Assembly (NCBI RefSeq): GCF_012070395.1
Contig: NZ_JAAFYS010000003.1
Location: 558,001-622,000, forward strand
Reading direction: 5' to 3'
Source of the DNA: Pseudoroseicyclus tamaricis
GTDB lineage: Bacteria > Pseudomonadota > Alphaproteobacteria > Rhodobacterales > Rhodobacteraceae
Length of the DNA: 64,000 nucleotides
Of the stretch, positions 63,711 to 64,000 are shown piece after piece (position 1 is the first letter of the stretch; each line of letters starts with the position of its first letter). Made by a program: the position numbers and the translations under genes. The notes under the pieces are model-generated. The model had not been told where the DNA came from. It did not search any database and saw only the letters and a list, made by a program, of their open reading frames with translations.

Positions 63711-64000
63711 ATGCACGGTGTCGTCGGAAAGATCGTGGCTCGTCCGGGCCAGCGCGAGGCGGTGATCAAGGTGCTGGAAGACAGGCCCCGCGAGGTGCCG
63801 GGCTGCCTCTCCTACGTGGTGGCGCGGGATGTGGACGACGGCAGCGCCGTCTGGGTGACGGAAATCTGGAAGAGCCCGGCGGTGCATGCGACATCGCTGC
63901 GGAGCCCCGGGGCGCGCGAGATGGTCGATCGGCTGCGCCCGCTCGTCGCCACCGTCGAGCGGGTGGCGACGACGCATATCCTGTCGGGCGCGCCGGAGGG
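63711..64000 (+). CDS. ABM-domain (antibiotic biosynthesis monooxygenase-like) protein, cut by window end
   Basis: The first 96 codons of a gene that continues past the window. MHGVVGKIVARPGQREAVIK, then PGCLSYVVARDVDDGSAVWV and TEIWKSPAVHATSL, match the ferredoxin-like ABM fold (putative quinol monooxygenase group), which is usually about 100 residues, so only a few codons are missing. It begins ten bases after the phosphatase stop codon and may be cotranscribed. Function not established. Confidence 0.75.
   Translation, partial: MHGVVGKIVARPGQREAVIKVLEDRPREVPGCLSYVVARDVDDGSAVWVTEIWKSPAVHATSLRSPGAREMVDRLRPLVATVERVATTHILSGAPE

Overview
The window is GC-rich chromosomal DNA of an alphaproteobacterium, most likely of the family Rhodobacteraceae. 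The evidence is the gene families (GcrA, DUF1013/TrcR, ChvG-ChvI-HprK-RapZ-PTS, short HprK, tolB-pal-cpoB-tilS-ftsH, DUF1467 next to mce) and four intergenic copies of a CCCGAGGTATTT-type repeat that is common in that family. GTG and TTG starts are frequent and start/stop overlaps of the ATGA type join many genes. No phage, insertion sequence, CRISPR array or rRNA operon is visible.

Layout. 0-3 kb: CBS protein, ArsR/SRPBCC pair, FAD oxidoreductase. 3.3-6.7 kb: dTDP-rhamnose operon rmlCBDA on the minus strand. 6.9-20.6 kb: gcrA and a dead-looking YiiX-like protein, MscS channel, rimO, a secreted astacin-like protease, hemolysin-III protein, M48 lipoprotein protease, HWE sensor kinase, nitroreductase, mce-DUF1467, a response regulator, an AAA ATPase and an SDR. 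20.7-22.5 kb: leuA behind a leucine-rich leader peptide and a second tiny ORF. 23-28.8 kb: cell-shape cluster mreB-mreC-mreD-mrdA-rodA, then a GhrA-like reductase. 29.8-37 kb: a P-loop/UDG/SseB-like operon, ArsR plus permease, and the Lhr-type helicase with PdeM. 37-41 kb: LytTR regulator, folD fused by overlaps to an SGNH-like and a GSCFA gene, and the wreck of an fhs gene. 41-48 kb: PagL-like deacylase and tolB-pal-cpoB-tilS-ftsH. 48-55.5 kb: acyltransferase, HPr, EIIA, RapZ, HprK, ChvG, ChvI, then divergent pckA. 55.8-64 kb: DUF3859 protein, RNase T2, DUF1013 regulator, tRNA-Pro, transporter, DUF421, ferritin-like protein, leuB, argB, SixA-like phosphatase and a truncated ABM-domain gene.

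The genes mostly serve envelope building (rhamnose, Mre/Rod, Tol-Pal, PagL, acyltransferase), leucine/arginine synthesis, and central-carbon control (PTS/HPr-HprK, ChvGI, PckA).

The observation I rate highest is the leuA leader. A nearly leaderless 28-residue peptide with clustered Leu codons overlaps one arm of an 11-base-pair stem. The other arm contains the Shine-Dalgarno of a second small ORF, whose stop codon overlaps the leuA start. There is no U-run, which points to translational rather than classic transcriptional attenuation. Other notable items are an fhs scar beside folD, composite palindromic repeats at 36 and 56 kb, a YiiX-like protein lacking both catalytic residues, and a triple operator-like repeat before pckA.
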